DNA of 64,000 bases, from assembly GCA_963765295.1 (NCBI GenBank), contig CAVXVO010000005.1, forward strand, positions 682,001 to 746,000, read 5' to 3'. The stretch's first letter is position 1. Each line of letters begins with the position of its first letter. A model generated the notes under the pieces. It had not been told where the DNA came from, did no database searches, and saw only the letters and a list, made by a program, of their open reading frames with translations. This document shows, one piece after another, positions 27,167 through 36,502 of the stretch. This DNA comes from PALSA-612 sp963765295. GTDB lineage: Bacteria; Actinomycetota; Thermoleophilia; Gaiellales; Gaiellaceae. The translations under genes were made by a program, and so were the position numbers.

Positions 27167-28689
27167 GCCGCGGCCGGCGCGTCGACCCGCGGAAAGAGCG
27201 GCGGCGCAGCCTCGATGCCGGCGGCGGCAGTCGTTCTCCCCGGCGCGACGTGCTCCCAGCCGAGCTCCTGCGGCTGGCGGAGCGCGTCCAGGATGGCCGC
27301 AGACGTCCGCGGCACGTAGGCGGCAAGCGCTACCGCAACGGCACGAAGACCGTCGGCGAGGTCGAACAGCACCTGGTCGAGCTCGGCCGACCGCGCGTCG
27401 TCCTTGGCGAGCTCCCACGGTTTGGTCTCTTCGACGTACGCGTTCAGGCGGCGGACGACGGCCCAGATCGACTCGAGCGCGCCGGTCAGGTCCCAGGCAT
27501 CGAGGCACTCGGGGACCGTCGAACCGAGCCCCGCGATCGCGCCCCGAACCGCGTCCGACCCCTGAGTCGGCGCGAGCACTCCTCCGCGGTAGCGCGCGAT
27601 CATCGCCGTCGTCCTCGAAAGCAGGTTCCCGAGCTCGTTCCCGAGCTCTCGCTCGTAGCGCTCGTGGACACTGTCCCGAGAGACCGACCCGTCCTGGCCG
27701 AACGAGACCGACCGCATCGCCCAGAACCGGAGCGTGTCGACACCGTAGACGTCGATGATCTCGTCCGGGCTGATGACGTTGCCGAGCGACTTCGACATCC
27801 CGCGGCCCTCGAGCATGAGGTACCCGTGCACGAAGAGCTGCTTCGGCACGTCGTATCCGGCTGACAGCAACATCGCGGGCCAGAACACGCAGTGGAACCT
27901 CAGGATGTCCTTGGCCATGACGTGGCGCACCACGGGCCAGAACGCGTCGCGAAGGTCTTCGCCCGGCCGCGCGTACGTCAGCGCGCTCAGGTAGTTGACG
28001 AGCGCGTCGGCCCAGACGTAGGCGACCTGACTCTCGTCCCACGGCAGCGGGATGCCCCAGCTCTCGCCGGCCCTGCTGATCGAGAAGTCCTGCAAGCCGC
28101 CGGCAATAAAGCTCCGCGCCTCATTGGAGCGGAACCGCGGCAGCACGAGGCCGGGCCGCTCGTCGTAGAGCTGGAGCAGGCGATCCTGGTACGCGGAGAG
28201 CCGAAAGAAGTAGTTCTTCTCCTCGAGATGCTGCAGCGGCGTGTTCGGGTGGTCCGGACACCGTCCGTCGACGAGCTCCGATTCGAGCTTGAACGCTTCG
28301 CAACCGACGCAATAGAGCCCCGCGTAGACGTCCTCGTAGACGTCGCCGTTGTCGTACATGCGCTGGAGAAAGTCACGAACGAACTCCGCGTGCTGCGCGT
28401 CAGACGTGCGTATGAAGAAGTCCGGCTCGGCGTCGATCCGCCCGGGTAGCTCGCGCCAGGCGACCGAGATGCGGTCGACGTACTCCTTCGGCGGCACGCC
28501 TGCCGCTTCCGCAACCAGCCGCACCTTCGTGCCGTGCTCGTCGACCCCGGTCAGGAAGAACGTCTCGTCTCCCCGTTGCTTGCGGTTCCGGACGATGATG
28601 TCCGCCGCAATCGTCGTGTACGCGTGCCCGATATGAGGCACGTCGTTCACGTAGTAGATCGGCGTCGTCACGTAGAACCGCATTGCCAC
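27163..28689 (-). CDS. metG: Methionyl-tRNA synthetase
   Basis: Class I aminoacyl-tRNA synthetase of 508 residues. The HIGH box is HIGHAYTTIAADIIVR, the KMSKS-type loop is GRGMSKSLGN, and a zinc-type insert has YCVGCEAFKLE and GRCPDHPN. It lacks the C-terminal tRNA-binding EMAP-like domain, as in the shorter bacterial forms. Start at the ATG at 28689 (a second ATG follows two codons later). It begins three to four bases after the best stop of the upstream LytM-like gene. Confidence 0.95.
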   Translation of the reverse strand: MAMRFYVTTPIYYVNDVPHIGHAYTTIAADIIVRNRKQRGDETFFLTGVDEHGTKVRLVAEAAGVPPKEYVDRISVAWRELPGRIDAEPDFFIRTSDAQHAEFVRDFLQRMYDNGDVYEDVYAGLYCVGCEAFKLESELVDGRCPDHPNTPLQHLEEKNYFFRLSAYQDRLLQLYDERPGLVLPRFRSNEARSFIAGGLQDFSISRAGESWGIPLPWDESQVAYVWADALVNYLSALTYARPGEDLRDAFWPVVRHVMAKDILRFHCVFWPAMLLSAGYDVPKQLFVHGYLMLEGRGMSKSLGNVISPDEIIDVYGVDTLRFWAMRSVSFGQDGSVSRDSVHERYERELGNELGNLLSRTTAMIARYRGGVLAPTQGSDAVRGAIAGLGSTVPECLDAWDLTGALESIWAVVRRLNAYVEETKPWELAKDDARSAELDQVLFDLADGLRAVAVALAAYVPRTSAAILDALRQPQELGWEHVAPGRTTAAAGIEAAPPLFPRVDAPAAA

Positions 28690-28692
28690 TGA

Positions 28693-29881
28693 TCATAGGG
28701 GGCAACTCAGGCGTGCCAGCAGCGGGCCCAGCGGCGCCGGGACGCCGTCGACCCCGGTACAGAACGAGTGCGAGCGCTAGCACCAGCGAAGCGACTCCGA
28801 CGCGCCAGCCGACCGTAAAAGGTGATGCGCCGGGCGAGGCGGGCGAGCGTGCGACCTCGATCTGCGGCACGCGTCCGCGGATCGGTCGTCGCCGCGACTG
28901 CGCTGCTGCCGCAGTCGTCGCGCGCCGCGCGTGGGCGATCGCGGCTTCACGACGGTGCGCGAGCGGCCGACGCGAGGAACGCTCCGGCCGGACGTTCGAC
29001 GGTCTGTCTGGCGAGTTCCGGAACACGAGCGTCGGCGTGCGTACAGCCGGGCGTGAAGCGGGCGCGCGCGTCATCGCGGTCGGCGGAGCCGGCGCAGTGC
29101 GATGCGTGTTGCCCGAGGGAGCTGCCGCTCGTCGTGCCGTCGCGGCGGGAGCGAACGCCGGATCACCCGGGACTTCCGACGACTCCGTGGCACGTGTCGC
29201 AGGGGCCGCCGGAGCGGGAGCCGGAGCGACCACGACGGGCGGTGCGGGAGCCGGTGCCGCGGAGGGGTCGACGGCGGGGGTGGATGACCCGAGCTGCGTG
29301 GGCTGCGGCGGCACCGCCGCAGGCGGCTGCGGGTGGTCGTGCGGGTGCGTGGCGACCGGAGGTGCCGATGCCGGGGGCTGCACCGGGCCGGGTTCGGGTG
29401 CCGGCGTGCCGCCCGAACCGACGGCAGGACGCACCGGCAGCAGCGTTTGCGGGTCGACGTAGCCCTGCTCGTCGGTGGTCACCCGGATGCCGAGATAGAC
29501 GTACGGCTCGGCTTCCTCGGGCTCTCCACTCGTCCCCACCGTCGCGACCGAAGCTCCCTCGCTCACCGCGTCGCCTTTTCTGACCGAGATCGTGCCGAGG
29601 TGTTGAAGCGACACCGTGTACCCGTCGGGTGTCTGGATCGAGAGTGTCTTGCCGCCCCTCGGGACGGTGCCGGCAAACGAGACGATCCCAGCCGCGGGCG
29701 CACTGACGCTCGTCCCGAGATCGGCGGCGACGTCGATACCACGATGCTGGCCGGCTGCATACGGGTCGCTTCCGAAGACGAACGGTCGGAGAACGGGTCC
29801 GTCCGCCGGCCAGGTCCAAGCCTGGGCTGAGGCGGGCACGACACCTGCGAGGACGAGGGCGAGCAGAACGGCGCGATGCAT
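28693..29881 (-). CDS. Secreted LytM/M23-like protein with degenerate active site
   Basis: Envelope protein with a signal peptide (MHRAVLLALVLAGVVPASAQA, start ATG 29881), an M23/LytM domain (about 25-135), a long Pro/Ala/Thr-rich region and a C-terminal membrane helix (VASLVLALALVLYRG). The first zinc motif is present (HRGID), but the HXH pair expected as HLHFEV reads YVYLGIRV, so the peptidase is probably inactive and may regulate amidases as EnvC-type proteins do. Read unshifted, the frame runs to 28400 across the metG start, which is implausible. One extra base near 28755 would give a TGA at 28693 just before metG. Confidence 0.7.
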
Positions 29882-29924
29882 CTTCACGGTCTCCTGTTCT
29901 CGATGTTGACAACAACCGATGCCG

Positions 29925-29953
29925 AGGGTAGCGTTGGCGCACGACGTTGTCAA
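29925..29953 (-). promoter_or_regulatory. Promoter of the LytM-metG operon
   Basis: On the minus strand TTGACA, a 17-base spacer and TACCCT lie about 45 bases before the ATG at 29881. It is a consensus -35 with a good -10. Confidence 0.6.
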
Positions 29954-30007
29954 TACTGCTTACAGAGAACGTGTCCGAAACGGCCGGCAACCGGCCGTTC
30001 CAGCGGA

Positions 30008-31105
30008 TCAGGAACTCAACTTCGGCGCCAGGTTCGCGGCGTAGAGCGCAAAGCCGGCGTCGTTCGGGTGCACGCCGTCGCGGAAATACTTGATCTGGTT
30101 CGGCACGAGCGTCAGCCCGTCGATCAGATGCAGGTTCGGATCCGTCGCCATCCGCTGCTGCTCGATCGACGTGATCGCCCGCCGGTAGTCGTGCACGTAG
30201 AGCCCCTGTCCGTTCTGAAGCCCCTCGACGCTCGTCCAGATGGGCGTCAGGCAGTACAACGGCACCAACGGCTGCAGCGTCCGGATCGCATCGAGAAGCG
30301 CGTTGTAGTCCGAGACGAACGACGCGAGCGGCTTCGAGGTCCCGTAGTCATTGGCGCCGATCGCAACCGTCACGATCTTGCCGCCGAGAAGCCCTACGGC
30401 CGTACCGTCGGACGGAACCGTCGTCTCGCCGCCGAAGCCCATGTTGACGACGCTCCAACCCTTCCTGTCCGTCACGAGGTGGGGATACGTGTGGACGATC
30501 CCGGAGGCGAAGTACCCCTGCGTGATCGAGTCGCCGTACGCCACGTACCGCATGGTAGGGCGCGTCGGGGCCGGGGAGATCAGGCGGTGCTGACCGCCCT
30601 CGAGCGTGAGGCCGTCGAACGCCATCTGCGTGCCGTAGGGCCAGATGACGCTGTAGGAGCGCACCGCCGGCGTGGACTGCGTCGCGATCGGATACGTGAC
30701 TGTCCCGGCCGCCGTGTCCGACCCGAAGCTCTGGGGCAGAAGGCGGCCGTCGCGCGCGACGGAGAAACGGCCACAGCCGGCCGCGCCGCAGGCGAACGTG
30801 TACGTCACGACGATCGACACGCGCGTGGCGTCGGTGCGGAAGTTGACTCGCGTCCCCGGGCTCGCGATCGTCTGGCCGTTCGCCACGCCGGGACGATCGA
30901 AGACGGCTCCGGAGTGCGAGATCGCCGCGTGGGCGTACTCGGTGTAGCGGATACCGGGATCGTCCGGATAGACCGTCGTCGCGGCGGAGCCTGCCGTCGA
31001 CGCGGCACCCGCAGCCACCTTGGCCGAGAGCGCCGCGCAGGCAATCGCGAGCACAACGGCGATCAGCAGCGCGGTCGGCCAGGCCGACGTTTCCCCCCGA
31101 CGCAT
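30008..31105 (-). CDS. SGNH/GDSL hydrolase, secreted or anchored
   Basis: Esterase-type enzyme of 365 residues. One N-terminal membrane helix (about 10-28) precedes a beta-rich N-terminal domain (about 40-180) and the SGNH catalytic domain with GDSITQG (Ser193), GFGGET, GANDYG and the DGVHPNDAG block with Asp/His. This two-domain layout is seen in carbohydrate esterases. It is predicted to act outside the cytoplasm, on an acylated sugar or polymer that cannot be named. Monocistronic-looking. Confidence 0.88.
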   Translation of the reverse strand: MRRGETSAWPTALLIAVVLAIACAALSAKVAAGAASTAGSAATTVYPDDPGIRYTEYAHAAISHSGAVFDRPGVANGQTIASPGTRVNFRTDATRVSIVVTYTFACGAAGCGRFSVARDGRLLPQSFGSDTAAGTVTYPIATQSTPAVRSYSVIWPYGTQMAFDGLTLEGGQHRLISPAPTRPTMRYVAYGDSITQGYFASGIVHTYPHLVTDRKGWSVVNMGFGGETTVPSDGTAVGLLGGKIVTVAIGANDYGTSKPLASFVSDYNALLDAIRTLQPLVPLYCLTPIWTSVEGLQNGQGLYVHDYRRAITSIEQQRMATDPNLHLIDGLTLVPNQIKYFRDGVHPNDAGFALYAANLAPKLSS

Positions 31106-31123
31106 CGGCCGGGACTCTATGCG

Positions 31124-31927
31124 CTACAACGAGCGCTCGTACAGGCGGTTCCGGGCCACGCCGGTCGACTTCGACACGAGGTCGACCGCCGACCGTCTCG
31201 TCATGCCGGCGCCCACGAGCTCGGCCACCGCCTCGACCGCTGCCTGCTCCGGGGGGCCGCGCGGCGGCGCCGGGCCGAGCACGATCGTGATCTCACCTTT
31301 GGGTGGGGAGTCGAACCGGGCGGCGACGTCCCGTGCCTGTCCGCGGACGACCTCCTCGAACGCCTTCGTCAGCTCGCGACACACGGCGAGCGCCCGATCC
31401 GGCATGGCCGCGGCGAGCGTTCGCAGTGCCGCCGGGAGTCGCCGCGGCGACTCGAAGGCGACCACGGCGTGCGGCCAGGACGCAAGCTCCTCCCAGAGAC
31501 CCACGAGCGCGCGCTCTCCGCGGGGCAGGTAGCCGAGAAACTGAAAGCGCTCCGCCGCGAAGCCGCTGGCGACGAGCGCGGTCTCCACGGCAGAGGGTCC
31601 CGGGAGGACGGTGACCGGGAGCCCGGCGTCTCTGGCAGCGACGACGAGACGCATGCCGGGGTCGTTGATGCCGGGCAGGCCGGCGTCGCTGACGAGCGCG
31701 ACGGTGTCCCCCGCCTCGAGGCGCGGAAGCACCTCGACCGTGCGGCGTGCCTCGTTGTGCGCGTGGTAGCTCGCGAGACGGGCGGTGATCCCGTGGCGGT
31801 CGAGCAGGATCCGCGTCCGGCGGGTGTCCTCACAGAGGACGAGGTCGGCAGCCGCGAGCGCGGAGAGCACGCGCAGCGTCACGTCTTCGAGGTTTCCGAT
31901 CGGCGTCGCGCAGACGGTCAGCGGCAC
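31124..31927 (-). CDS. rsmI: 16S rRNA (cytidine-1402 2'-O)-methyltransferase
   Basis: Tetrapyrrole-methylase-fold enzyme of 267 residues. It shows CATPIGNLEDVTLRVLSAL at the N-terminus, EDTRRTRILLDRHGI, SDAGLPGINDPG, LPGPSAVETALVASG and the C-terminal SPPKGEITIVLG, all RsmI signatures. The start is GTG at 31927. It lies 31 bases after the kinase gene upstream on the same strand. Confidence 0.95.
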   Translation of the reverse strand: MPLTVCATPIGNLEDVTLRVLSALAAADLVLCEDTRRTRILLDRHGITARLASYHAHNEARRTVEVLPRLEAGDTVALVSDAGLPGINDPGMRLVVAARDAGLPVTVLPGPSAVETALVASGFAAERFQFLGYLPRGERALVGLWEELASWPHAVVAFESPRRLPAALRTLAAAMPDRALAVCRELTKAFEEVVRGQARDVAARFDSPPKGEITIVLGPAPPRGPPEQAAVEAVAELVGAGMTRRSAVDLVSKSTGVARNRLYERSL

Positions 31928-31958
31928 AGGCCTGCGGCTCCGTGACGCCGCCGCGTCG

Positions 31959-32999
31959 TCACGCCGACGCGTGTGCCCGCACGGCGTCGCCGAGCGTCGC
32001 GCGGAAGCGGTCGAGGTCGAAGCTCGCCGCCAGTCCCTCGGCCCGAACGGCGAGGAGAAGCGAGCCTGCGATCGGCGGGAGCTGGGGAAGGACGAACTGA
32101 GCGAGCGGCGCGAACGCCGAGACGTGCTCCTCGAACCGCTCCCGCAGGATCGCGCTCCCGTGCAGCACGCTGCCGACCTCGGCGATCACGAACGGCTCCG
32201 AGCCGAGCTCGAGCGAGTCGACGACGGCACGGACCTGGACGGCGAGGTCCCGCCCCGCCTGCTCGAAGAGCCCGGCGGCCATCTCGTCCCCCCCGTCCGC
32301 CGCGCGCTCGACCCGGATCGCGAACCGCGCGACCTCGTCCTTGGTCAGTGGCTTGCCGTAGAAGGGCGTCGGCAGGTCCTCGATCGCATCGAGCGAGTAC
32401 TCGACGAGCGCCTCCTCGAGCAGCACCGTCTCGGGGCCGGACGCATCGCGATAGGCGAGTGCCGCCTTCAAACCGTGGAGGCCGAGCCAGTATCCGGATC
32501 CCTCGTCGCCGAGAACGTGGCCCCAGCCGCCCGTCCGCCAACTCGCACCGGCCGCGTTGACGCCGAACACGTGGCTGCCCGTACCCGAGATGACCGCGAT
32601 CCCCGGCTCACACAGCGTCCCGACGGCCCAGGCGGCAACGACGTCGTTGATCACGTAGACGTGGTCGAGCCCGAAGGCCTGGCTCACCTCGCGCTCCAGC
32701 GTGGGCGAGACCGTGCCCGCCACCGCGATCACCGCCGCGCCGATCCCGTCCCCGATGCCGGCCGCCGTCCTCACCGCCGCGACGGCCTCGTCGAGGTTCG
32801 CGAGCGCGGTCTCGGCGCCGACAGCGTCGGCGTTGCTCGGGCCCGCCTCACCGAGGTAGACCCGATCCGCCTCGAGGTCGAGCAGCGCAGCTGCCGTCTT
32901 CGTCGCGCCGCCGTCGATCCCGAGCACGCGCGAGCAGCCGCTGCCCCGGGAGCCGTCGAGCAGGGACGGCGGAATCGCCATGAGTGAGTCGAATCGCAT
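31959..32999 (-). CDS. BadF/BcrA-type sugar kinase, probably N-acetylglucosamine kinase
   Basis: ASKHA-fold kinase of 346 residues. The phosphate-1 motif is LGIDGGATKTAAALLD, phosphate-2 is VAVAGTVSPTLER near 105-115, and the adenosine-side motif ISGTGSHVFGVN follows, with GDEGSGYWLGLHGLKAAL typical of GlcNAc kinases in the BadF family. It would phosphorylate an amino sugar recovered from wall turnover. That assignment rests on family resemblance only. Start: ATG at 32999, or the in-frame ATG six codons later. Confidence 0.78.
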   Translation of the reverse strand: MRFDSLMAIPPSLLDGSRGSGCSRVLGIDGGATKTAAALLDLEADRVYLGEAGPSNADAVGAETALANLDEAVAAVRTAAGIGDGIGAAVIAVAGTVSPTLEREVSQAFGLDHVYVINDVVAAWAVGTLCEPGIAVISGTGSHVFGVNAAGASWRTGGWGHVLGDEGSGYWLGLHGLKAALAYRDASGPETVLLEEALVEYSLDAIEDLPTPFYGKPLTKDEVARFAIRVERAADGGDEMAAGLFEQAGRDLAVQVRAVVDSLELGSEPFVIAEVGSVLHGSAILRERFEEHVSAFAPLAQFVLPQLPPIAGSLLLAVRAEGLAASFDLDRFRATLGDAVRAHASA

Positions 33000-33101
33000 C
33001 GTGACGCCGCGCGCGAACGCGTGGGAGGTGATTCTAGGGCGCGCCTCCCGCCCGGGTGGAGGCTTCGCCGGCGAGCGCCACGGCTACCATTGCCGGCGCG
33101 T

Positions 33102-34274
33102 ATGGCCGGTGAGGACAAGCCCTACCGCGTCTACAAGAGCGGACGCGGCAAGGGCAAGCTCCCGCGCATCGGCGGCAGGCGGCCGGGCTCGCTCGGACGG
33201 CCGGCGGCGGCGCCGAAGCCGCCGCGGGCACCGAGGTCGACCCGACGGCGCATCCTGCAGGGCCTCGCGATCGCGTTCTGCCTCTTCGTCGCCTGGCTCG
33301 CCGCGTGGGCGCTCGCGAGCTATTTCTCGTTCCGGGACGGAGTCAACGCGGCCAACGCCCGGCTTCCCGTCGCGGCGAAGCGATCGCTCGTACACCAGGA
33401 CGGCCTGCTCGTCGACACCCCGACGACGATCCTGCTCCTCGGGACGGATCACTCGGCCGGCGCCGATCGCGCGTCGTCGCACCGCACCGACTCGATGATG
33501 CTGCTGCGCACCGACCCCGGCCACGACCGCATCTACTACCTGTCGATCCCGCGAGACCTCTACGTACCGATTCCGGGCCATGGCGAGAACCGCATCAACG
33601 CCGCCTATCAGTTCGGCGGACCGGCGCTGACGATCAAGACGATCGAGGCGCTCACCGGCCCCGGCGTCAAGATCAACCACATCGCGATCGTCGACTTCAA
33701 CGAGTTCAAGAAGGTGATCGACGAGATCGGCGGCATCACCGTCAACGTGCCGAAGCCGATCCTCTCCAACCGCTTCGACTGCCCCTTCCCTGCGTCCAGG
33801 TGCCAGAGCTGGCAGGGCTGGCGGTTCGGGAAGGGCGAGCAGCACCTGAACGGCGAGCGGGCGCTGATCTACACCCGGATCCGCGAGAACCGGCTCGACC
33901 CGGGGGAGAACGACCTGACCCGGGCCGAGCGGCAGCAGCAGGTGATCCAGGCTGTGTCTTCGAAGCTCGCCGGCGTGGGCACGTTCCTCCACCTCCCGTT
34001 CATCGGCGGCGACCTGATGCGGCCGCTCGCGACCGACCTGTCGACAGGGGACTTCATCCAGCTCGGCTGGGTGCGATTCCGTTCCGGGAGCGTCCACTGC
34101 CGGCTTGGCGGCGATCCGACGACCGTGGGCACGAGCGCCGTGTTGCAGTCGAGCGAGGACAACCGCGGCGTGATCTCGATGTTCACGGGCGCATCGGCCC
34201 CGCAGCCCCCGCCTCCCGGCTCGAACGCGTACCAGCCCGGCTGCGAGGTCGGGAACCATCCGTTCCCGCACTGA
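33102..34274 (+). CDS. LytR-CpsA-Psr (LCP) family wall glycopolymer transferase
   Basis: Attaches lipid-linked glycopolymers to peptidoglycan outside the membrane. From the ATG at 33102 (390 residues) there is a basic Pro/Gly-rich cytoplasmic tail, one membrane helix (about 51-74) and an LCP domain with ILLLGTDHSAG, RTDSMMLLRTDP, YYLSIPRDLYVPIPG, RINAAYQFGG and ERALIYTRIRENRLDPGE, carrying the conserved arginines and aspartates. The open frame further upstream lacks a membrane-protein look and was not used. Confidence 0.92.
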   Translation: MAGEDKPYRVYKSGRGKGKLPRIGGRRPGSLGRPAAAPKPPRAPRSTRRRILQGLAIAFCLFVAWLAAWALASYFSFRDGVNAANARLPVAAKRSLVHQDGLLVDTPTTILLLGTDHSAGADRASSHRTDSMMLLRTDPGHDRIYYLSIPRDLYVPIPGHGENRINAAYQFGGPALTIKTIEALTGPGVKINHIAIVDFNEFKKVIDEIGGITVNVPKPILSNRFDCPFPASRCQSWQGWRFGKGEQHLNGERALIYTRIRENRLDPGENDLTRAERQQQVIQAVSSKLAGVGTFLHLPFIGGDLMRPLATDLSTGDFIQLGWVRFRSGSVHCRLGGDPTTVGTSAVLQSSEDNRGVISMFTGASAPQPPPPGSNAYQPGCEVGNHPFPH

Positions 34275-34277
34275 GGA

Positions 34278-34568
34278 CTACGTCTCGGCGGCCTTCGTGC
34301 TCTTCTCGGCCGGCTTGTCGGCCGGCTTCGACGTGCTGCTGTCCGTCTTCCCGCCGTCGCCGTCTCCTCCGGACTCGACCTTTCGCTTCTTGCTGCCGTA
34401 GTCGGTGGAGTAGAAGCCGGATCCCTTGAAGAAGACCGGTACCGGGTGGAACACCCGGTCGAGCGGGCCTGCGCCGCAGATCTCACAGACGGCCGGAGGC
34501 GGGTCGTCCATCCGGTGGACGACCTCGAACTCGTGTCCGTTCGGGCAGCGGTAGTCGTACGTCGGCAC
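34278..34568 (-). CDS. FmdB-type zinc ribbon protein
   Basis: Small regulatory-type protein of 96 residues. The N-terminal FmdB zinc ribbon is MPTYDYRCPNGHEFEVVHRM with CEICG completing the cysteine set (Cys8 and Cys32-X2-Cys35; the second ligand position is His/Gly-Asn in CPNGH). GSGFYSTDYG follows, then a Lys/Ser/Asp-rich disordered tail. The family was named after a formamidase regulator; its role is mostly unknown. GTG start with a leaderless-type promoter. Confidence 0.85.
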   Translation of the reverse strand: MPTYDYRCPNGHEFEVVHRMDDPPPAVCEICGAGPLDRVFHPVPVFFKGSGFYSTDYGSKKRKVESGGDGDGGKTDSSTSKPADKPAEKSTKAAET

Positions 34569-34574
34569 CCGTCA

Positions 34575-34616
34575 AGGCTAGCAACGGGTCTGGCGGCAAT
34601 CCCGCGTGAATAATGT
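34575..34616. promoter_or_regulatory. Divergent leaderless-type -10 elements
   Basis: TAGCCT on the minus strand (34575-34580) lies six bases before the GTG of the FmdB gene at 34568. TAATGT on the plus strand (34611-34616) lies six bases before the GTG of the glycosyltransferase at 34623. Confidence 0.5.
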
Positions 34617-34622
34617 GGCGTC

Positions 34623-36278
34623 GTGCAGCAAATGGCCACGAATCCTGCTGTCGTGTCGGGAGAGCGCTCGGCCGGCTCCGCTGCCGCACTCGTCGGAGAG
34701 CTGCGCCGGCGCTGGTTCGAGCTCGGCGTCGCAGGCTGCGTGCTCGCGGTCGGCTCGTTCCTGCTCGTGCAGCTGACGGCCTGGCCTCCGCACGAGGACG
34801 AGACCCTGGCGATGTTCGTCGGCAGGAAGTCGATCTCGGGGCTGTTCGACACCGTGCTCGACCAGCGCGGCGGCGCACCGCTGCACTTCCTGTTCGCCTG
34901 GATCGTCGCGCATGCCGGAGGGGGTCTGGTCGGGATCCGGCTCGTCTCGGCGATCTTCGCCACGGCCACGATTCCCGTCGTCGCCCTGCTCGGGTCGAGG
35001 ATCGCCGGCCGCGCGACCGGACTCGCGGCGACGGTGCTCTGCTCGGCGAGCTGGATGCTGCTCTTCCACGGCGTCTACGGCCGCATGTACAGCCTGTTCC
35101 TGTTCACGAGCGCGCTCTCGTTCCTCGCCCTGCTCAACGCGACCGAGAAGCGGACGCGGCGGGCATGGGCCCTGTGGGCGCTCGCGACGCTGCTGTGCGT
35201 GGCGGCGCACCCGTACGGCGCGATCGTGCTTGCAACGCAGGGCGCGTACGTGGTGGTGACGCGCGTTCCGCTCCGGGTCGTCGTGCCCGCGTTCGCGACC
35301 GTCCTCATTCTCGGCACCCCGTTCTGGCGGACGGATCTCGTGCTCGCGGGCCGGTTCGACGTCGGCGTCGGCAACGGCTCGACGACCCTGGGCAGCCCGG
35401 CGTCGATCGCGTCCTACCTCGAGATCGTCGCGGGCGACTTCACCTCGGGCTACACGCCGGTGATCACGGTCGTCCTGCTCCTCGCACTCGTCGGCTTCCT
35501 CAGCCTCGCGCGCCGAAAGCCCCGCGGGGCCGTGCTCGTCGCGTCGGTCGTGGTCGTTCCGCTCGTCGCGCTGGTTCTCGCGAAGCTCGGCTCGGCTGCG
35601 CCCATGTCACGCCACCTGATCTTCATCCTCCCGTTCTTCGCGCTCGTCGTCGCCGAAGGCGTGATCCGGGTCGCGTCGCGAGCGAAGCGCTGGGCGCCGC
35701 TCGTCGTCGTCCTCGGCATCCTGGCGCTGCTCCCGGCCGAGATCGCGTGGGGCATGCACCGGACGCCCGAGCTGTACAAGGGAGAGGCGAGCGCGCACGT
35801 CCGGGCACGGGCGGCTGCCTCTGCCTACATCGCGTCGATCGCACGGCCGGACGACGTCCTGTTCGGGTACGAGCCGCTCTATCTCGGAGCGCTCGACCGG
35901 GGCGGCCGCCTGTCGAAGCTCGTCGTGCCCCGGGCCGACGCGGCGCTGGCGCTGAGCGCGCTGCAGAGCGCCAGGAAGCCGCTCGGCCACGGATTGTGGG
36001 TGTTCGACGCGAGCGACACGACGAACGCCGACCGCAAGCAGACGATCCCCCTCCGCGCGCCGTACGAGGCGTCGGACTTCGAGGTCAAGGCGTTCGGCCC
36101 GTTCCTCGTCATCCGCACGGTGAAGCCCGCCAACTGCGTTCTCGACTACCTCAAGGTCGCCCGCCGCGTCGAGCTGCTGGGCGCCTCGCTCGGGCTCGGC
36201 GACGGCGACGTCAACCTCGGCACCGTGCTGACCGCCTCCGGGCACCTAGAGGCCCAGAAGCACCCGCCCGCCTGCTGA
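34623..36278 (+). CDS. GT39/ArnT-like membrane glycosyltransferase
   Basis: Polytopic membrane protein of 551 residues with about ten hydrophobic helices. The first outer loop has PPHEDETLAMFVG, whose Asp/Glu pair matches the catalytic-site position of the dolichyl-phosphate-mannose or PMT_2 superfamily. HGVYGRMYSLFLF is another family stretch. The C-terminal 150 residues are soluble. Such enzymes move a sugar from a polyprenyl-phosphate donor to an acceptor outside the membrane; donor and acceptor are unknown. It starts with GTG at 34623; an in-frame ATG follows three codons later. Confidence 0.8.
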   Translation: MQQMATNPAVVSGERSAGSAAALVGELRRRWFELGVAGCVLAVGSFLLVQLTAWPPHEDETLAMFVGRKSISGLFDTVLDQRGGAPLHFLFAWIVAHAGGGLVGIRLVSAIFATATIPVVALLGSRIAGRATGLAATVLCSASWMLLFHGVYGRMYSLFLFTSALSFLALLNATEKRTRRAWALWALATLLCVAAHPYGAIVLATQGAYVVVTRVPLRVVVPAFATVLILGTPFWRTDLVLAGRFDVGVGNGSTTLGSPASIASYLEIVAGDFTSGYTPVITVVLLLALVGFLSLARRKPRGAVLVASVVVVPLVALVLAKLGSAAPMSRHLIFILPFFALVVAEGVIRVASRAKRWAPLVVVLGILALLPAEIAWGMHRTPELYKGEASAHVRARAAASAYIASIARPDDVLFGYEPLYLGALDRGGRLSKLVVPRADAALALSALQSARKPLGHGLWVFDASDTTNADRKQTIPLRAPYEASDFEVKAFGPFLVIRTVKPANCVLDYLKVARRVELLGASLGLGDGDVNLGTVLTASGHLEAQKHPPAC

Positions 36279-36280
36279 CG

Positions 36281-36487
36281 CTAGCGGCGCCGGGTCGATT
36301 CGTCGCGCGCGACCTGCTCGCGGAAGCACGGCGCGTCCTCGAACGCGGCCAGCCCGCGCCGTGGCACCGTTTCCGTCGTCGCAGCCGGCCGAGAGCGCCG
36401 ACGCGCCGCAGCGAGGACGGCTGAGGCGCCGACGAGCCCTCCGAGCAGGAACGTCTTCAACCGGTTGCGCCCGTCGTCGCCGTCCAT
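36281..36487 (-). CDS. Small membrane-anchored protein (68 aa)
   Basis: A short acidic start (MDGDDGRNRLKTF) is followed by one hydrophobic segment (LLGGLVGASAVLAAA), a basic stretch, and a tail with AAFEDAPCFREQVARDE. It has a leaderless-type promoter shared in space with the divergent PfkB gene, and its stop lies three bases from the converging glycosyltransferase stop. The tight fit and codon use suggest a real gene; no family recognised. Confidence 0.6.
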   Translation of the reverse strand: MDGDDGRNRLKTFLLGGLVGASAVLAAARRRSRPAATTETVPRRGLAAFEDAPCFREQVARDESTRRR

Positions 36488-36493
36488 GCAACG

Positions 36494-36499
36494 ATCCTA
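36494..36499 (-). promoter_or_regulatory. Leaderless-type -10 element (TAGGAT)
   Basis: On the minus strand TAGGAT precedes the ATG at 36487 by six bases, inside a 15-base gap between divergent start codons. Confidence 0.45.
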
Positions 36500-36502
36500 C
36501 GC

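Noticed and set aside
28400..28692. Extension of the LytM-like protein across the metG start
   Set aside because: Nearly 290 bases of same-strand overlap with a conserved gene, encoding arginine-rich shadow sequence. A one-base error giving a stop at 28693 explains it better.
29906..29934. A plus-strand TTGACA-17-TAGCGT promoter overlapping the minus-strand one
   Set aside because: No plus-strand gene follows; the inverted TTGACAAC/GTTGTCAA pair creates it by symmetry.
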